DNA of 44,932 nucleotides from Williamwhitmania sp. (GCA_035529935.1 DATKVT010000187.1:1-44932); one strand, 5' to 3'; shown: positions 37,345 through 44,799, numbered from the stretch's first letter. The notes: generated from the letters alone by a model not told the origin. Program-made: numbers and translations.

Positions 37345-37688
37345 CGATGTATGGTTTGAACGTTTTCACGGATCAGCACAATAATATTCCGAGTGTTTAC
37401 ATTTCTCGGGCAAACGAGGGTGCACTTTCCACAGAGCATGCACTTGGCAGCCTCTTTAATGGAACTCTCTTCCTCGCCGCGACGAATTTGGTGTGTAAGG
37501 CTTCTGAAGCTGAAGTTGGTGAATTTGGCAGCGGTGCAGGTTGCTGCACAGGCACCACAAGCTATGCAAAGGTTAAAGGAGGGCTCATGCGCTGCAAGGT
37601 AGGAGGCAAGCTCCGTTTTTGCAGTGTCGAGGTCGAAGTTATTCGCCTTTACCGTTCCATAGCCAAAGTCCACCATGCTACTTCCCAT
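37341..37688 (-). CDS. small HdrC-like 4Fe-4S dicluster protein
   Basis: This 115-residue protein has two cubane motifs: CIACGACAATC (Cys41, 44, 47, 51) and CMLCGKCTLVCP (Cys83, 86, 89, 93). It lacks a membrane anchor and any flavin domain, so it is an electron-transfer linker. It overlaps the HdrA-like gene by 11 nt at the 5' end and the membrane subunit by 4 nt at the 3' end, so it is translationally coupled to both and probably sits between them in the complex. An internal ATG four codons on (37676) would remove the 5' overlap. Confidence 0.88.
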   Translation of the reverse strand: MGSSMVDFGYGTVKANNFDLDTAKTELASYLAAHEPSFNLCIACGACAATCTAAKFTNFSFRSLTHQIRRGEEESSIKEAAKCMLCGKCTLVCPRNVNTRNIIVLIRENVQTIHR

Positions 37689-38697
37689 TTAGGTAACCAT
37701 GAACCTGAAGCGCGGCCGAGCGAGCTTCGGTAATTGAATCGGTTATGTTGTTGGGGCCAGTGCAGGCACCGGCCACAAAAACGCCTTCAGTAGTCATTTG
37801 GGTAGAGGCCATATGAACGTCCTTCACCGGGGCAAAGCCATCCTCATTGGTTTTTAATCCAAGGCTATTAAGAATCTTGTCAGTTCCAACAGCAGGAGTC
37901 ATGCCAACCATGAGTACCACCATATCGGTGGAGAGTCGCATGGGCTTGGAGGCCAAGGTGTCCTCCACCTTTACGTTAACTCTGCCGTCTGGAGCTTCGC
38001 TGGTTTCGGACAGTCTACCCCTCACAAAGTTTATTCCCATTACCTGCGCCTCCTTGTAGAGCTGCTCGTAGCCGTGACCAAACATGCGCAAATCCATGTA
38101 GAAGCAAAAAACTTCGGCGGATGGAATGGCCTCCTTTACCTCAATTGCCTGCTTCACGGCAGTAACGCAGCATACTTTGGAACAGTAGGGCCGATTTACC
38201 TTTTCGTCGCGGGAGCCAACGCAGTGTATAAATGCTACCCGGTGAGGTGTCTTTCCGTTGGTCATGCGTGGTTTACCATAATCGGCAAACATCTTCTCCA
38301 GCTCGCCGGAGGTGATAACGTTCTCAAAAATCCTGTAGCCATACTCCTCCTTTTTCTCGGCCGGGAAGAGTTCAAACCCGGTAGTTAGCACCACTGCCCC
38401 TGCTTGGAATTGCTTGCTGTCGGCTGACTGAATAGTGAACGCGCCATTCTCCTTTTTGACGGAGGAGATGGAGGTGGAGGTGTAAACCGATACCTCGCCA
38501 TTCAGGGAGGATAACGCATTCTCAATTACCTCTTTTGCCGGGCGACGGGAGGGGAAGAGCCTATCCCAGTTTCGAACGTTGCCCCCCAATTCTGCGGCTC
38601 GTTCGAAAAGCATCACCTTGTAGCCCAACTTGCCCAGCTCCGCCGCGGTTTCAATTCCCGCAACGCCGCCACCGATTACTGCAACTGATTTGTCCAT
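37678..38697 (-). CDS. HdrA-like FAD oxidoreductase
   Basis: This 339-residue flavoprotein is homologous to the core of heterodisulfide reductase subunit A. The FAD-binding motif is GGGVAGIETA (9-18). The hallmark HdrA cluster motif HCVGSRD with YCSKVCC (Cys159, 172, 176, 177) is intact, and the second FAD-binding segment GVFVAGACTGP is near 305-314. Compared with archaeal HdrA (about 650 residues) it lacks the N-terminal and C-terminal ferredoxin domains, so it is the short form, similar in outline to QmoA. It has no visible extra electron input domain. It lies between hdrB and the small hdrC-like gene and should be the flavin centre of the complex. Confidence 0.9.
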   Translation of the reverse strand: MDKSVAVIGGGVAGIETAAELGKLGYKVMLFERAAELGGNVRNWDRLFPSRRPAKEVIENALSSLNGEVSVYTSTSISSVKKENGAFTIQSADSKQFQAGAVVLTTGFELFPAEKKEEYGYRIFENVITSGELEKMFADYGKPRMTNGKTPHRVAFIHCVGSRDEKVNRPYCSKVCCVTAVKQAIEVKEAIPSAEVFCFYMDLRMFGHGYEQLYKEAQVMGINFVRGRLSETSEAPDGRVNVKVEDTLASKPMRLSTDMVVLMVGMTPAVGTDKILNSLGLKTNEDGFAPVKDVHMASTQMTTEGVFVAGACTGPNNITDSITEARSAALQVHGYLNGK

Positions 38698-38709
38698 GTA
38701 TATGGGCTT

Positions 38710-39783
38710 CTACTTGTAAAACCTTAAATTCTTTGGAGATTCGGGTCTTCCCAAATCCTCATTATTTATGCCTTTAAACTTATCGTCGGGGTTGTATGCA
38801 ATACCCATTTTGTCGAGCAATGGGTCTACGGTTACCTGATGCATTTGCAGTCCCAGCTCCCAAGGGTCGAAGCCTAGAACCAGGCCGGCAACCTCCTCGT
38901 AGGTGAGGGATGGAATGCCGTAGCCATCTTGCCCGTAGGTTTTGCCCTCCATTTCTGCCAAGGCATATTGCCACCTATCGAGAAAGTATCCACATCCTGG
39001 GCAGTTGGAGATGATGAAGTCGGGCTTGAACGGCTCCATGGAGTCAAACTTCTTCTTGGAGGCCGAGAGGGAGTAACCTCGGTTGGCCTTTACCATGTAT
39101 TGCCGGAATCCGAAACCGCAGCAGTGTCTTCGCTCGGGATAGTCGATAACCTCGCCGCCCCAAGCCTCCACCATGCCTGCAAGCACATAAGGATATTCCG
39201 CGCCACCAACGCCCTTTGCTGGGAACATCTTGGCGTAGTGGCAGCCAATGTGATCCACCACCTTAAGGGGCTGGCCCGTGGCCTTGTTTATGAGCTTATA
39301 CTTTGCCTTTTGGGCTATCTCTTCTCTAAACTTAAAAATGATATCGCTGGTGTGGGCGAGGTTGTTGGGAGCCTTGAAATTTCTACCCGTGGCCCGCTTC
39401 AAGTTGTCATGAACTCGCTCTTCAACCTCTGGATGGTGCTCCCAGGTGTCGAGTATCTCCGTATAGAGCCCAAAAGAGGTAACGCACGATGGAACAAAGT
39501 TTCGGAAACCAGACTCCTTCATCAAGGCAAAATTTCTTCCTACTACGGTCATAATGGTTTCGAACGGAACCACCTCGCAGTGGTAAGCTATGCCGGTGCA
39601 GGTTGTGTGGTGCTGGTCGTCGTGCACGTTCTTCTTCAGCACCTCCCTCAGAATGCGTAGGAATGTTGATTCAGAGCCCGGAAAGAAATTTTGCCGGATG
39701 CAGCTACGAACGTAGTAGTAGTCATCCTCTGCGATCTCCTTCTGGTAGTCCTTCCAAATATTGCGCTTGCCCTCTATCTTCAT
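38710..39783 (-). CDS. HdrB-like heterodisulfide reductase subunit with altered N-terminal CCG motif
   Basis: This 357-residue HdrB-family protein has an intact second CCG domain: Cys181, then CCGFG at 221-222, then CPGC at 261 and 264, expected to hold one noncubane 4Fe-4S cluster. The first CCG domain is altered: it has single cysteines at 28, 62 (TCTG instead of CCG), 69 and 100 (CVTS instead of CxxC). In methanogen HdrB both domains bind noncubane clusters at the heterodisulfide site, so the proximal site here must differ. The start ATG overlaps hdrC by 4 nt (ATGA). Its likely substrate is not CoM-CoB, because bacteria of this type lack those thiols. Confidence 0.88.
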   Translation of the reverse strand: MKIEGKRNIWKDYQKEIAEDDYYYVRSCIRQNFFPGSESTFLRILREVLKKNVHDDQHHTTCTGIAYHCEVVPFETIMTVVGRNFALMKESGFRNFVPSCVTSFGLYTEILDTWEHHPEVEERVHDNLKRATGRNFKAPNNLAHTSDIIFKFREEIAQKAKYKLINKATGQPLKVVDHIGCHYAKMFPAKGVGGAEYPYVLAGMVEAWGGEVIDYPERRHCCGFGFRQYMVKANRGYSLSASKKKFDSMEPFKPDFIISNCPGCGYFLDRWQYALAEMEGKTYGQDGYGIPSLTYEEVAGLVLGFDPWELGLQMHQVTVDPLLDKMGIAYNPDDKFKGINNEDLGRPESPKNLRFYK

Positions 39784-40493
39784 TGCTTTGAATGCTTTTC
39801 CTGATTGTTGGTGTTGTAAACCTCCTTGAAGTATTCGCTATCCTTGCCCGTTCCAATTTCGAGCCCCATCTCCTTGGCCTTTTGCGCTGAGTAATCCTCA
39901 ATCTTGTTAAACCAATCGATGCCGCCGGTAACCTCAAAAATGCGGCGTAGCTCATCAAGGTCCTCCTGGGGAATGTTGCGCAACGCTCCAGGGCCGTCAC
40001 CCTTGTAGTTAGCACCTACTTTGGGTAGTATCTGTTCGGCATTTGCTCTTATCCAATCCCAGATAGGGCCTTGTTCTGGGTGCATATCGGTGTCGATATG
40101 GTCCATATAAACGCAGTAACCTGTTTCCAGAATAGACTCACCCACAGTGCGCTTAAGAGCCAGCTGCTGCCTTCCCTTTTCACTCTCCACAAAGTGGCCC
40201 AGCTCAATGGAGAGGCCGCGCAACGCCTGAATAATTAGTCCGGGTGCATTGTTTCGGGGGCAGCGTGTTTTACAGCTCATGCATTCACCGCAGTACCAAA
40301 TGGTTTCGCTCTTTAGCAGTGCCTCAATGGCCTTGTCGTCGCGCGACTGAACGGTGTCGGCAATAATGCGTGGCTGGTAGTCGTAAACCTCGGCTGCCGG
40401 ACAAATGGCTGTGCAGGTGCCACAGTTTATGCACGCTATAATGCCTTCGGTGAAGCGGACGTCCTCAATGAGCCTATCGTATAGTTGTCCCAT
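39780..40493 (-). CDS. HdrC-like 4Fe-4S dicluster protein
   Basis: This 237-residue soluble ferredoxin-type subunit has Cys21, 24, 27, 31 (CINCGTCTAIC) and Cys68, 71, 74, 78 (CGECMSCKTRC). These two cubane clusters would wire the HdrA-like flavin to HdrB. Length is like archaeal HdrC plus a helical C-terminal extension (about 90-235). It is the first gene of the five-gene operon, and its 249-nt upstream region (40494-40742) is divergent from the NA37 gene. A clear Bacteroidota -7 box was not found in that gap on this strand. Confidence 0.9.
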   Translation of the reverse strand: MGQLYDRLIEDVRFTEGIIACINCGTCTAICPAAEVYDYQPRIIADTVQSRDDKAIEALLKSETIWYCGECMSCKTRCPRNNAPGLIIQALRGLSIELGHFVESEKGRQQLALKRTVGESILETGYCVYMDHIDTDMHPEQGPIWDWIRANAEQILPKVGANYKGDGPGALRNIPQEDLDELRRIFEVTGGIDWFNKIEDYSAQKAKEMGLEIGTGKDSEYFKEVYNTNNQEKHSKQ

Positions 40494-40742
40494 TTTTTAT
40501 TTCAATTTTGGAAAAGAGTATGGGCTACCTTGCCTTCTTATTATGAATTGTATGTTAAAACTTCCTAATATGAAAGGTGTTGTAACTGTTAAAAATGATC
40601 GCAATTGCCTGAATGTATTAACTTTTCCGTTATGCAAATATAATTTCCCTAGTCCAATAGTTATCCTTTTGTTCTCTTTATTTTAATATTTATATTCTTT
40701 CCAAAGAAGAAATAGTGCAATTTTGAGGTAGATAAATGTACT

Positions 40743-41795
40743 ATGGCTATACTCGATTTTTCAGAAGCCCGCTTGGAGGAGGTGATGGTTCACCTGGTGG
40801 GTAGCAGGGGACAGGATGAGGAGCTGGTTCTTTCCAACTCCATGCTCGACCTTAGTGGCGATTTGCTGCGAACGCTCCTTCAGGGCTATTTCCTCTCACA
40901 CTTTAAGCCTGGTGAGTTCTACTCATTTACCCACGATAGCGACGTAAAGCTCAACGATGTTTACTCCTTTGTCTCCTCATTTTTTGTGGAGCAGAAAAAC
41001 CTCATCGACGTGTCGCAGGAGATTGCCAAGCACCTCTTCTACGTGAGCAGCCATCCCAACATCAAGAATGGCGAGCTGTATGTTGCCTCCATCCGCGGCT
41101 GTGTGGTGGAGGGTGAGCAGGTGGATGCGCTGGGCATATTTAAGTCGGAGGTGAAGGAGAATTTTTTGAAGGTTCGCTCCAACGATAAATCCGTTGTGGT
41201 GGAACCGGAGATGGGAACCAGCATTAACCGGCTCGACAAGGGCTGCCTTATTTTTAACACCGAGCAGGAGGATGGCTTCAAGATTATGGTGGTGGACTCC
41301 ACCAACAAGAGCAACGACGCCCTCTACTGGAAGGAGGCCTTTTTGCGGGTTGCTCCCCGTAGCGATAGTTTTTACCAGACCAAGAACTACCTAAACCTTT
41401 GCAAGGACTTTGCCCGTGAGGTTTTTTCACCCCAGAACGAGGTGGAGAAAACCGACCAGCTGCTACTGCTCAACCGCACGGAGGAGTTTTTCACCAAGGC
41501 CGAAAACTTCGACGAGAAGGTGTTTCAGGAGGTGGTGCTGGAGCAGCCCGAGGTGGTGGAGGCGTTCAACGACTACAAGCACGCCTATGCCGAGATGAAC
41601 CAGGTGGTGTTTGAGCCAAAGTTTGAGATATCTACAGAGGCCACCAAGAAGGCGAAGAAGTTTTTTAAGAGCGTTATAAAGCTCGACAAGCGCTTCCACG
41701 TGTATGTGCACGGCGGGCACGAGTTCATGGAGAAGGGATCCGACCCCGACAAGGGCATGCACTTCTACAAGCTATACTTCGAGAATGAGGAGTAG
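40743..41795 (+). CDS. nucleoid-associated protein (NA37 family)
   Basis: This 350-residue protein of the NdpA/YejK-like NA37 family binds DNA and localises to the nucleoid in some bacteria. The N-terminal segment MAILDFSEARLEEVMVHLVG and the region EIAKHLFYVSSHPNIKNGELYVA (about 95-117) agree with the family. The C-terminal part is a charged helical stretch. The gene's codon usage is noticeably more G/C-rich at third positions than neighbouring genes, suggesting strong expression or a different origin. It is followed by an AATTTGAG tandem repeat instead of a normal terminator. It is divergent from the Hdr operon. Confidence 0.82.
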   Translation: MAILDFSEARLEEVMVHLVGSRGQDEELVLSNSMLDLSGDLLRTLLQGYFLSHFKPGEFYSFTHDSDVKLNDVYSFVSSFFVEQKNLIDVSQEIAKHLFYVSSHPNIKNGELYVASIRGCVVEGEQVDALGIFKSEVKENFLKVRSNDKSVVVEPEMGTSINRLDKGCLIFNTEQEDGFKIMVVDSTNKSNDALYWKEAFLRVAPRSDSFYQTKNYLNLCKDFAREVFSPQNEVEKTDQLLLLNRTEEFFTKAENFDEKVFQEVVLEQPEVVEAFNDYKHAYAEMNQVVFEPKFEISTEATKKAKKFFKSVIKLDKRFHVYVHGGHEFMEKGSDPDKGMHFYKLYFENEE

Positions 41796-41800
41796 AGGTT

Positions 41801-41844
41801 AATTTGAGAATTTGAGAATTTGAAAATTTGAGGATTTGAAGATT
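41801..41844 (+). repeat. tandem 8-bp repeat, AATTTGAG
   Basis: About 5.5 head-to-tail copies of an 8-nt unit begin 6 nt after the NA37 stop. Copies 1, 2 and 4 are AATTTGAG exactly; copy 3 ends GAA and copy 5 begins with G. Simple repeats of this type are frequent in Bacteroidota intergenic DNA. Confidence 0.85.
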
Positions 41845-41937
41845 AGGCGATGGAGGTAATTATCGTTAAGGTGAGGACCACGCAAATTCAAAAATAAATG
41901 ATGAAGTTTGAGTTGCCTGCTACATACAGTGGTGTGA

Positions 41938-41998
41938 GTCCCGCCTGGCTGGCGGGACAGGGGTTATCCCCGTCAGCTTAGCTGAGGTGAGGCTCCTC
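41938..41998. repeat. cluster of four small consecutive hairpins
   Basis: Within 61 nt: GTCCCGCC/GGCGGGAC (41938-41945/41951-41958, 8 bp), GGGG/CCCC (41960-41963/41968-41971), CAGC/GCTG around TTA (41974-41984), and GAGG/CCTC (41989-41992/41995-41998). The segment is much richer in GC than its surroundings. It could be a folded RNA or the remnant of a small repeat element; no protein is encoded. Confidence 0.6.
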
Positions 41999-42066
41999 GA
42001 CTATGGGTTTGTGTTCATTGTTTTGTCAATTTGCTATTTTGTTTTTGTATGCTGCTCATTGGCATT

Positions 42067-42146
42067 GGTGGCTCTTTTGCAATTTTGGCTTTAGCGATGG
42101 CTTATATGAAACGAAGTTCAGCGAGGCCAATTGCAAATGTGCAACC
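42067..42146. repeat. long imperfect inverted repeat (stem-loop)
   Basis: The arm 42067-42089 pairs with 42126-42146: about 18 of 21 positions match, including TTTGCAATT opposite AATTGCAAA and GGC opposite GCC, with a 2-nt bulge. The loop is about 36 nt. The 427-bp gap between NA37 and the SWIM gene (41796-42222) holds this, the hairpin cluster and the tandem repeat, and no credible gene. Confidence 0.55.
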
Positions 42147-42222
42147 GCATATTAGGGTATTCACGAACTCCAAGTAAAAATATTATTCCGCGCGTAAGTG
42201 CGTGAGCAAAAGTTTTAGCTAT

Positions 42223-43914
42223 TTATACTTTGTTCAGTTCATCCATTAATGCTTTTCTTTTAGGGTATTCAGTTCTCAAGTAGGAAATAATTCCATTTGC
42301 TTTGTCCCGTGCACCAAGTTTAATAATCTTTCGAATATATCTGCATGCATTTTGGTAATGGTCTCGCCCCATGTTGTTTTTCATGTATTTTATAATGCCT
42401 TTTGCATACAATTCAACTATCTCGTTTGCATAATTCTTTGAAAGATGTTTTTCGTAATGGTCAATTGTGTTTAAATCGGGTGATTTATTAACCAATTCTA
42501 AAAGCCTGTCCCACCACTCTTCTTTTATGAATATACTTGCAATTAATCCTGAGTCAAACCATTGCTTTTTAGTTGTAATATCCTGAATAACCGCTTCAAT
42601 AAATGCATTCCATTTTTCAGGTTTTACATGCTGTTTAAGTATATGGTAGTAATCTTGTTCATGCCTGAAATTGTCAATAAACAGCAGACGAGCGTATTCA
42701 ATAATTTTTTCAGAATTGTTTTGGGCTTGTGCTATTTTTAGCAACCAATCGTACCATTCTACTACCAATCCCGGCTTGTCCTTCAAATTATAATTTACTC
42801 CGTCTTTGGCTAATGAAATGGCTTTCTCAAAGTTTTTCTTTTTTAATGCTTTTTGAATAGCTTCCCGTCTTAGGTTTGAATTTGTAATGTTTTGCTCCAG
42901 GTATTTTTCTGCAGCATTTTCACCTTTGGTTTTTAGCAATATATCGTACTTTATGCTTTGTGCTTCTTCTCTCTCGTAATCTGACCTTTGTGCTTCATCA
43001 ATTTGTTTAAAGATATGCTCTGTTTCTTCTTCTGTTTTTAAAAGTAGGGCAGCAAGTCGCAAAACACCAATATGCCAATCCCAACCCGAATATATTTGCT
43101 TATCGAAAGCCGCGAAACAATATTCAATGATTAGCTTCCTGATTTCTTCGGATGATTGTTCCTGTGCAATAGTAAAAAGCATTTCGTATGCAGCATCTAC
43201 ACATCCGCCAATATCGCCATTGCTGTCGTCGGCATATTGCAGAGCTTCGGTCATTTGTTCCATAATAGCAGTACAGATAAAAACCGCGCTTTTATAATTG
43301 TGGTTGTTAATCTGTTTTTGAGCCGTCTCCAAAAGGTTGTCAACCGCATTGCCTACAATCCTTGAAGCCGACCAGTCGATAAAACCGTGTCTGTCGGAAG
43401 CGGTTTTAAGGATTGATTTTACCTGCTTTACATAAAGTTCCTTCGATTCATCGGAATTATGCTGGGCAAACGACGATAAAAACAAGTTTCGGAAAGGTGG
43501 GTTTGCTGCTGTTTTTTCGCGCACAAATTGTTTCAGCTCTTCGTGAGTAGCTTTTTCAAGCAGCTCGTTTACCTGTTCGACAACTGTTTTGCGTTTTGCT
43601 GCTTGCCCAGTTTTTGCCCTTTTAGTTTTCTTGTTTAGCTCCAACTCATCCTGTTGCAGGTAGAAAATTACGGCAGCCACATGCTTACACACCGGACCAA
43701 AGTCGTAGGGGCAATCGCACACATACTCGGTAATTACACCGTTTTTAAGGGTCAGTTGCACAGTGTAGTCTTCTGTGCCTTCCACAATGGCTTCGTACTG
43801 GCCCGGGTTTATCTCTTCGGGTTCGTGCACATGCCCGTTTTTAAAGTAAGACAAACCGCGTTTCAGTATGGTTTCGTCTATATACTGCTCAAACTGGTTC
43901 AGTGGAATTTGCAT
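42223..43914 (-). CDS. SWIM zinc-finger protein
   Basis: This 563-residue protein has an N-terminal SWIM zinc finger: CDC at 66-68, then CKH with Cys76 and His78 (CxCxnCxH), inside a beta-rich domain (about 1-90). SWIM domains bind DNA or protein. The rest (about 100-563) is helical, with many short repeat-like helices similar to TPR-type solenoids (LKKKNFEKAISLAKDG near 355-370). No helicase or nuclease domain is fused to it. It lies 3 nt downstream of a truncated reading frame, so it was probably the second gene of an operon whose first gene is now lost. Function is unknown; related proteins sometimes sit beside MoxR or SNF2 genes. Confidence 0.85.
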   Translation of the reverse strand: MQIPLNQFEQYIDETILKRGLSYFKNGHVHEPEEINPGQYEAIVEGTEDYTVQLTLKNGVITEYVCDCPYDFGPVCKHVAAVIFYLQQDELELNKKTKRAKTGQAAKRKTVVEQVNELLEKATHEELKQFVREKTAANPPFRNLFLSSFAQHNSDESKELYVKQVKSILKTASDRHGFIDWSASRIVGNAVDNLLETAQKQINNHNYKSAVFICTAIMEQMTEALQYADDSNGDIGGCVDAAYEMLFTIAQEQSSEEIRKLIIEYCFAAFDKQIYSGWDWHIGVLRLAALLLKTEEETEHIFKQIDEAQRSDYEREEAQSIKYDILLKTKGENAAEKYLEQNITNSNLRREAIQKALKKKNFEKAISLAKDGVNYNLKDKPGLVVEWYDWLLKIAQAQNNSEKIIEYARLLFIDNFRHEQDYYHILKQHVKPEKWNAFIEAVIQDITTKKQWFDSGLIASIFIKEEWWDRLLELVNKSPDLNTIDHYEKHLSKNYANEIVELYAKGIIKYMKNNMGRDHYQNACRYIRKIIKLGARDKANGIISYLRTEYPKRKALMDELNKV

Positions 43915-43917
43915 ATT

Positions 43918-44025
43918 TTATCCCATTAATATTTTTTCAATTTCCTCACTCGCTTTTTTCAAAGCTTCTTTAGTTTTGTCTTTCAGTTTTTGGGCTTGTT
44001 GTCTTATGCCTGTGATATGGGTGGT
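43918..44025 (-). pseudogene. 3' remnant of a gene that preceded the SWIM gene
   Basis: On the minus strand an open frame of about 35 codons, without a start, reads a highly charged helix (IRQQAQKLKDKTKEALKKAS and onward), ending in a TAA at 43918-43920, 3 nt before the SWIM ATG. An in-frame stop is met at 44026-44028, just past the toxin gene end. The spacing to the SWIM gene is that of an operon, so this looks like the C-terminus of a lost gene whose upstream part was replaced by the ParDE segment. The parent protein cannot be identified. Confidence 0.45.
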
Positions 44026-44049
44026 CTATTCGATTGTGTGTAGTTTTAT

Positions 44050-44346
44050 TTATTCGTCCATTCGGTTTTCAATGTCCATTTTCTGGTGTAAAACTCTTAT
44101 TATTTCAACAATATTTCTTCTGGATTTCTTATAGAAGATAATATGCGACTTCACAATTGATGCTCTATATCCTTTTTTAATGTAGTCAACGGATTTTCCA
44201 CTTTCAAAGTTCTCAGATATAAATTCGATTTCGTCTAAAATTAGATTGTAGTATCTATCAGCTTGCTCAAGCGACCAATTTTCAAACGTGTACAACCATA
44301 TCTTTTCGATATCTTGATTTGCTTTCTCGCTAATTAAGTATTTCAT
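44050..44346 (-). CDS. parE: RelE/ParE family toxin
   Basis: This 98-residue small toxin has the RelE/ParE fold. The N-terminus KYLISEKANQDIEKIWLYTFENW is typical, followed by the helical hairpin with EQADRYYNLI, GYRASIVKSHIIFYKK (central beta-strands) and the VEIIRVLHQKMD end. ParE-type toxins usually poison DNA gyrase; RelE-type members cut mRNA. The sequence favours ParE (IIRVLHxxMD ending), but the target cannot be proven. It is the second gene of the pair and overlaps parD by 4 nt (ATGA-type). Confidence 0.9.
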   Translation of the reverse strand: MKYLISEKANQDIEKIWLYTFENWSLEQADRYYNLILDEIEFISENFESGKSVDYIKKGYRASIVKSHIIFYKKSRRNIVEIIRVLHQKMDIENRMDE

Positions 44347-44591
44347 TTCTTCACGTGTTTAGCATGAAGATTTTTAAGATTTTCTTTTCGGTCAAAGTCT
44401 TTAACAAACCCACTCTTCTCTCCAATTTCGAGTTCCTTAATCAACGCTTTATACCTATTTTCCTCATTCTCCAAAAGACGAAGAGCGGTTCTAATAACCT
44501 CACTAACCGATGAAAATTTTCCAGAAGAGATTTTCTCACTAACAAAGTTCTCGAAATATTCTCCTAGTAGTATTGATGTATTCTTTGCCAT
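44343..44591 (-). CDS. parD: ParD-like antitoxin
   Basis: This 82-residue protein has an N-terminal ribbon-helix-helix DNA-binding domain (TSILLGEYFENFVSEKI to SVSEVIRTALRLLEN, about 5-50) and a charged C-terminal tail (EIGEKSGFVKDFDRKENLK) that would wrap the toxin. It comes first on the minus strand, before the toxin, so the antidote is made first. It should repress its own promoter through the palindrome at 44613-44629. Confidence 0.9.
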   Translation of the reverse strand: MAKNTSILLGEYFENFVSEKISSGKFSSVSEVIRTALRLLENEENRYKALIKELEIGEKSGFVKDFDRKENLKNLHAKHVKK

Positions 44592-44607
44592 GGCAGATAA
44601 TTTTTCT

Positions 44608-44638
44608 CAAAAATACCAATTCTTGGTATAGTTTCAAA
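44608..44638 (-). promoter_or_regulatory. parDE promoter overlapped by a palindromic operator
   Basis: On the minus strand TTTG (44638-44635) is followed 19 nt later by TATTTTTG (44615-44608), a full Bacteroidota TTTG-N19-TAnnTTTG promoter. The -7 box overlaps the perfect palindrome ATACCAA-TTC-TTGGTAT (44613-44629), 21 nt before the parD ATG. This is the expected layout for repression by the ParD or ParDE complex. Confidence 0.75.
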
Positions 44639-44666
44639 ATCTCGGAACGGCTTTTTGATAAAATTA

Positions 44667-44799
44667 CACACAACGGTTTTCGGCTTGGCGATGTGGCGGA
44701 TTATTAGCATAAAAGTTCAATAAAATTCCTGCTGTTGAACGTTGAACCAATGTTTCAAAGAAGCACTTCAGCCGCCATATTGCCAAACCGATGTGTGTG
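44667..44799. repeat. long bulged stem-loop beside the ParDE pair
   Basis: The arm 44667-44699 (from CACACAACGG to GATGTGGCGG) pairs with 44772-44799 (from CCGCCATATTGCC to GATGTGTGTG), about 25 of 28 positions, with a 6-nt bulge on the left arm. The loop is about 72 nt and has a direct repeat GTTGAACGTTGAAC plus a possible inner GTTCAA/TTGAAC pair. Long stems with bulged bases recall integron attC sites, but the GTTRRRY core is not seen. Confidence 0.6.

Noticed and set aside
38929-39660. Long open frame (243 codons) on the plus strand
   Set aside because: It lies antisense to hdrB, which has clear Fe-S motifs and tight operon spacing. The antisense translation has no recognisable domain.
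41801-41844. CRISPR array
   Set aside because: The unit is 8 bp with no spacers, so it is a simple tandem repeat.
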